DNA of 64,000 nucleotides from Holacanthus passer (Eukaryota > Chordata > Actinopteri > Pomacanthidae), in assembly GCA_025331565.1 (NCBI GenBank), contig JAFREQ010000035.1, forward strand, positions 744,001 through 808,000, read 5' to 3'. The position numbers and the translations under genes were made by a program. Below are positions 55,001 to 58,000 of this stretch, piece after piece. The notes beneath the pieces are model-generated. The model ran no database searches and had not been told where the DNA came from. It saw only the letters and a list, made by a program, of their open reading frames with translations. Positions within the stretch are counted from its first letter, which is position 1. The number at the start of each line of letters is the position of its first letter.

Positions 55001-58000
55001 AAAAGTTCATGCGACTCAGGCGCTGATAGAGAAAACTAAAACATAACAAAGGTAATTAATCACAGTGAAGAATCGACTGCCTTTGTTTTATTATCACTGT
55101 TAATTGCAAGACTGGATCATTTTGAAAACTTTCTCCGCTGGTGCGTTCAAGGACCCTCATGCGTTTACAGCTGATGAGCAGTGTTTTGACGAGTAATATT
55201 TTCAGAACATAGAAGACAAACAAGCACAAACATGGTTAAAAGGATAATGTGAAACTTGTTTTGCACATTTAAAGAATGAGGCTGGTGTATATTTTCTGTA
55301 ATGTCAGCAATCCCATTAAAAAACTGTGATAATCCGTCTCTCAATGCTCAGCCCCAAACTCACTGGTTCCAATGAATGGCAATGCATTAATTAATTCATT
55401 GTTTTTGTCATTTCATGGGATTTGTTGATAATAAGAAAAATCTAGATTATCTTTCACAGGACTGCAGTTGGGCAGCCAGCTCTCAGATTTTGGAGCATCC
55501 TTGAACACACCAGTTTTCAAAACAGTCATCCACATACTATACAACTTTAATGCAATAACAACATGACAAAAATCAAGGCGACAAAACCGTGATTTATTGT
55601 GTCTCTTGATTTTCCTATAATAGTTAAATGAACGGAGACTTATTGCAACATGGGAAGGAATTCAATCTAAAAATGAATGATATGGAAAATGGTTGGCAGT
55701 TATGTAAATGTAATTTGTCGTTAAAGGACTCAGACGTTCAAAAGCGTCGTTAAAATTCTTTCAAACCGCAGATTACAAAAAGAGGAACAGACCATAATCA
55801 CCCACATACCTCCCACCACCACCGCGACCATTCAAGGGACACAATAAGTGTCCTCAGAGGCAGAGAATGCTTTCAAGGATGATTGAGGATCAATACGAGC
55901 CCCTCCCTCCCACCCTCCAGCCCACTTTCACTCCCTCCATCTTTCATTGTATATTTGACCATTCGGAGTCTCCCTTCCCCCCCAAATGGCTGACCTCTTC
56001 CAGATTGAAACAACTGTCTGAAAATGAGGCGTATTTGTGATGCGCAGCTGCCGTTAATGTTGTTAATGCCACACAGGTTCGCCGTTGGGCCGACGCGCCG
56101 ATGGATGACGACAATGTCAACTTCTCGTCGTCCGTTCGACTTTCTAGCTGTCGAAAGGGACAAAAGCTCAACCTCAGATGCATCCGTGTAATTGTGACGG
56201 CTGCGGCGGAGGACGAGGCTTGAGGAAAACAATTATTAAAATGTCCTGGTTGTGTGGCTCCTGCTGCCATCAAGCCAGACTTTCTCTGTTTTCCTGAGGG
56301 GAGCGGGGTATTTACAGGTCCCATTAAGGCTAACAGGGAGGACGCTTTGGCCGTCGCCGCCGCAATTAGCCGAGGACGGGCTTTATGCTTTTAGGCTGGT
56401 TCGGGTAATCATTTCTCTCAAAGGGATTTCTTTCCTGTTTCAGCTGGTTATGCATAGATTCTGCCTCACTGGGAGTCGAACGTCTAACAGAGAACCTACT
56501 GTGTGTGTGTGTGCCTAAATGTATGTTACTGTGTGTTCAGTTTGTGTAACCCTCTTCTTCATCCCTGGTTCAGATTCTATACGGATCCCCTATGGTACCA
56601 AGCTTTCCCTGTACATGTCTAAGGACGCCGAAGGTACTGCAGGATTCTCCCACAACTCGTCCTCAGCTCATGAAAACGCTCATAACGCTGCCCCACTAAC
56701 ATGCACATGCTCCCAGAGTGTATCACCCTGTCTGCTCCAAGGCGGCATGTTGACTTGAACGTTGGTTGAATGTTAAGTGAACATTATGTCTTCCCCACCC
56801 TCCCCACCCCCCTCCAGTCTTAACTAATTAAAGCATTAGTGTGAGGAGAGAGTGAAAGGGGGGAGGAAAGGTGCTAAAGTAAAAAGTGAGGCAGGGGAGA
56901 TAACGTCGATCGAGGCGGAGGGTTTTTTTTTAAATGATGGGGGAGAGGACGCAGGGAAGGTATGCATGAGTGCGAGAGAAAAGGGAGGGGTTGTGTACAA
57001 GCAGGAGGTTGGGAGAGAAGGAGGGAGAAAAGGGAAAGAGGGAAGGAGAAGACACGTCTGCCGCAGCATGATTTACAGATTGCACTGTCTCCATGGAGAC
57101 TTTTGTCAGCCCTCTCTTCGATCTAAAGTGGTCGTCCAAACAGCCACGATCTGAGGGTGAGGGTGGGTTCGGGGGGTGGCGTATAGCAGAGGGGGGTAAA
57201 GGGGGGAGGAGGGAGAAAAGGTGGAAGGGGTGCTGACAAAAATCCCATCCTCTAACTGCCTGTGCTCCTGCCGTATCTGCTCCTTGGGGAGGGTTTCATC
57301 TGATGTAATCGCATCAGTAATGTGAACAAGATGCTGTTACTGATGTGGCTGCCAGCCGCCACCTCCCTCCACTGGCTTCAGCAAGACCTGCAGCAAAGCA
57401 GCTCTGGAGAATTCGACCTCAATTAAAACCCTCGTATTTGTATTTAATTCATTTGCCAGTGCGATGGAGGGCGACACCTCCCCCTGGTCCAGAAACACAT
57501 GTGGAATATATCGATCCCTGTGACTATATATTCCAAATAACTGCATGCTTTCCCCACATTTTGGTTTATTGCCATTTTTGCCGTGTGACAGCGCAGGTGC
57601 AGGAGAGAGGATCTGTAACAACACTAACACAGTGTACCTGTCAAACATCAGCAGTGACCCTCTATTTTTCTGCGTGCCTCTTTACTCACCTCTCAACCGC
57701 TGACATTTCGGATGAGACGGGTCCTCTTTGTGCAGCGCAGCAGCCTTCGCATTAATTCAGCCTCATCCATGTTACCGCCAGCCCGTCTCAGCGGAGCAGA
57801 GCGCGGCTGCTGAACTGCAATGCCGCTCCCTGACGGCACGATTGGACACTGCAGGCTGGCACGCTGCAGCTTCACGAGCAGATTGTGCCATTTGAAAAAC
57901 TCCAAACATCCATTTAATGTGGCCCAAACAGACTTTAGGCGTTTATGGTCTCTGCTGAATAATAGATGGTCTGCTATAAATGGCTACAACCGAACAGTTA

